Shown: positions 5,578 through 6,921 of the stretch, piece by piece
Layout: the number at the start of each line of letters is the position of its first letter
Position numbering within the stretch: the first letter of the stretch is position 1
NCBI GenBank assembly: GCA_005880055.1
Contig: VBJS01000133.1
Location: 1-6,921, forward strand
Origin: Chloroflexota bacterium
Lineage (GTDB): Bacteria; Chloroflexota; Dehalococcoidia; SM23-28-2; RBG-16-64-32
Direction of reading: 5' to 3'
DNA: 6,921 nt
Position numbers and translations under genes: made by a program
The notes under the pieces: model-generated
What the model was told of the DNA's origin: nothing
What the model saw: only the letters and a program-made list of their open reading frames with translations
Database searches by the model: none

Positions 5578-6921
5578 TCTCACGCCGCTCATGCGGCAAT
5601 ACCGCCAGGTCAAGCAGCGGTATCCGGATGCCATCCTCTTCTTCAGGGTCGGGGACTTCTACGAAATGTTCTACGAGGATGCGATCGAGGGCTCGCGCCT
5701 GCTCGAGATCGCGTTGACCTCGCGCGACAAGCACAAGGCCGATCAAGTGCCCTTGTGCGGCGTTCCCTATCACGCCGCCACGAGCTACATCGCCAAGCTC
5801 TTGCGGGTCGGCCGCTCGGTGGCCGTCTGCGATCAGGTCGAAGACCCGCAGACCGCCAAGGGCCTCGTGCGCCGCGAGATCGTGCGCGTGTACACGCCGG
5901 GCACGGTGATTGAGCCGGACCTGCTGGCCGCCAGCGAGCCGAACTACCTGGCGGCGATCGCGGCAGGCTCGTCCGGAGCCGGGCTCGCCTGGCTGGATCT
6001 CTCCACGGCGGAGTTCCGGGTGGTGGAACTCAGCGCCCCTTGGAGGGACGCGGCCCGCGACGAACTGCTCCGGATCGAGCCCCGCGAGATCCTGGTCCCG
6101 GACGAGGAGGCCGAGCGGCTCCGCGCCACCATCGGTCCCATCGCCGCCGCGGTCACGCCGGTCCCGGCCTCGACCTTCCACCGCGCGGCGGCGCACGCGC
6201 TGCTGCTGGGGCATTTCCGCGTCGCCTCCCTGGCCGGCTTCGGCTGCGACGACAAGCCCCTTGCGATCTCCGCCGCAGGCGCCCTCCTACAGTACGTCAC
6301 CGCCACTCAACCGGGCTCGCCTCTGTCCCACGTGACCAGGATGCAGGTCTCCGCGCAAGGGGGCACGATGCTCATGGATCGGGCGACGCAGCGCAACCTC
6401 GAATTGGTCCGCCGCGCGGTGGACGGCCAGGTGAGCGGGTCTCTCCTCAGCGTCCTTGATCGGACCGTCACGTCCCTGGGCGCCCGGCTGCTGCGGGAAT
6501 GGATCCTCCACCCCTTGACGGACCTGGCGCAGGTTGCGACGCGCCAAGAGGCCGTCGCCGACCTCCATGGTCACCTGGACCGACGGAGTCGCCTCCGCAC
6601 AGCCTTGCGCGGCGTGTCGGATCTGGAGCGGTTGATGAGCCGGATCGTGCTGAACGTGGCCAACGCGCGAGACCTCCGCGCGCTCAAGGACTCGATTGCC
6701 GCAGTCCCGGCCATCACCCGGGTGCTGGCTGCTTGCACCGCCCCGCTCCTGCACAAGAGGGCCGAGGCCTGGGACGATCTCGCGCAGGTGGCCGCGAAGA
6801 TCGAGCAGGGGATTCACCCTGAGCCCCCCGCGTCGGTCAAAGAGGGGGGATTGATTCGCGACGGCTACAACGCCGACCTCGACGAACTGCGCGCGATCAG
6901 CCGGGACGGGAAGACCTGGAT
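5567..6921 (+). CDS. mutS: DNA mismatch repair protein MutS, N-terminal half (3' end beyond window)
   Basis: MutS binds mismatches and small loops in DNA and recruits MutL. The 451 codons present are open without a stop to the window edge, about half of the usual 850-870 residues. The N-terminal mismatch-binding domain (about 1-115) has T-P-L-M-R-Q-Y and the key G-D-F-Y-E-M-F at 29-35, with F31 and E33 as the F-x-E mismatch-reading residues, and then C-G-V-P-Y-H. V-Y-T-P-G-T and the connector domain follow (about 115-240). The lever/clamp core begins with D-R-A-T-Q-R-N-L-E-L at 271-280, G-A-R-L-L-R-E-W-I-L-H-P-L at 305-317 and D-L-E-R-L-M-S-R-I near 350, and G-Y-N-A-D-L-D-E-L-R at 433-442 opens the clamp. 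The ATPase domain lies outside. The start overlaps the lapA end by 11 nt; ATGs at 5561 and 5591 are alternatives. No frameshift or missing residue was seen. Confidence 0.97.
   Translation, partial: MLPDLTPLMRQYRQVKQRYPDAILFFRVGDFYEMFYEDAIEGSRLLEIALTSRDKHKADQVPLCGVPYHAATSYIAKLLRVGRSVAVCDQVEDPQTAKGLVRREIVRVYTPGTVIEPDLLAASEPNYLAAIAAGSSGAGLAWLDLSTAEFRVVELSAPWRDAARDELLRIEPREILVPDEEAERLRATIGPIAAAVTPVPASTFHRAAAHALLLGHFRVASLAGFGCDDKPLAISAAGALLQYVTATQPGSPLSHVTRMQVSAQGGTMLMDRATQRNLELVRRAVDGQVSGSLLSVLDRTVTSLGARLLREWILHPLTDLAQVATRQEAVADLHGHLDRRSRLRTALRGVSDLERLMSRIVLNVANARDLRALKDSIAAVPAITRVLAACTAPLLHKRAEAWDDLAQVAAKIEQGIHPEPPASVKEGGLIRDGYNADLDELRAISRDGKTW

Noticed and set aside
5429..6214. Minus-strand open frame of 261 codons opposite lapA and mutS
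   Set aside because: It lies antisense to unambiguous mutS coding sequence, and its Arg/Gly/Pro-rich composition is that of a shadow frame.
1..6921. Mobile element, CRISPR array, tRNA or toxin-antitoxin system
   Set aside because: No transposase, regularly spaced repeat, tRNA-like fold or small antitoxin/toxin pair was seen; codon style is uniform across the window.

Overview
The window is GC-rich and densely coded on the + strand only: nine protein genes, no RNA genes, no mobile elements and no CRISPR. The longest non-coding stretch is 108 bases. A LapA-domain protein points to a bacterium with an outer membrane, and PdxJ shows the DXP-dependent route to vitamin B6. The gene order pdxJ, nnrE/nnrD, tsaE, HIT, lapA, mutS and the protein style fit Nitrospirota (Nitrospira-like) best, but that assignment is inferred from memory of gene content and is only moderately certain.

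Region 1 (1-1854) encodes envelope proteins. It holds an M48 zinc metallopeptidase that probably lacks its N-terminus at the window edge, a CPBP-like membrane protein 15 bases downstream that has lost most of the family's catalytic residues, and a small four-helix GlpM/DUF3147-like membrane protein. The last is preceded by a G-rich 20-base direct repeat and a strong ribosome binding site.

Region 2 (1868-6921) looks like one housekeeping operon. A good sigma-70-type promoter with an extended -10 element lies just upstream of pdxJ. Then come pdxJ (pyridoxine 5'-phosphate synthase), a fused NAD(P)HX epimerase/dehydratase, tsaE (tRNA t6A modification ATPase), an HIT-family nucleotide hydrolase/transferase, a LapA-domain membrane protein, and mutS (mismatch repair, cut by the window's right edge). 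Gene spacings are 3 nt, a 4-nt overlap, a 4-nt overlap, 6 nt and an 11-nt overlap, which implies co-transcription and translational coupling. The products serve cofactor synthesis, metabolite repair, tRNA modification, nucleotide clean-up, envelope assembly and DNA repair; they do not form one pathway.

No convincing undescribed system is visible. The two most notable points are a TsaE with an altered P-loop and an apparent in-frame loss of the conserved Glu-Trp segment, and a CPBP-family protein that looks like a pseudoprotease.
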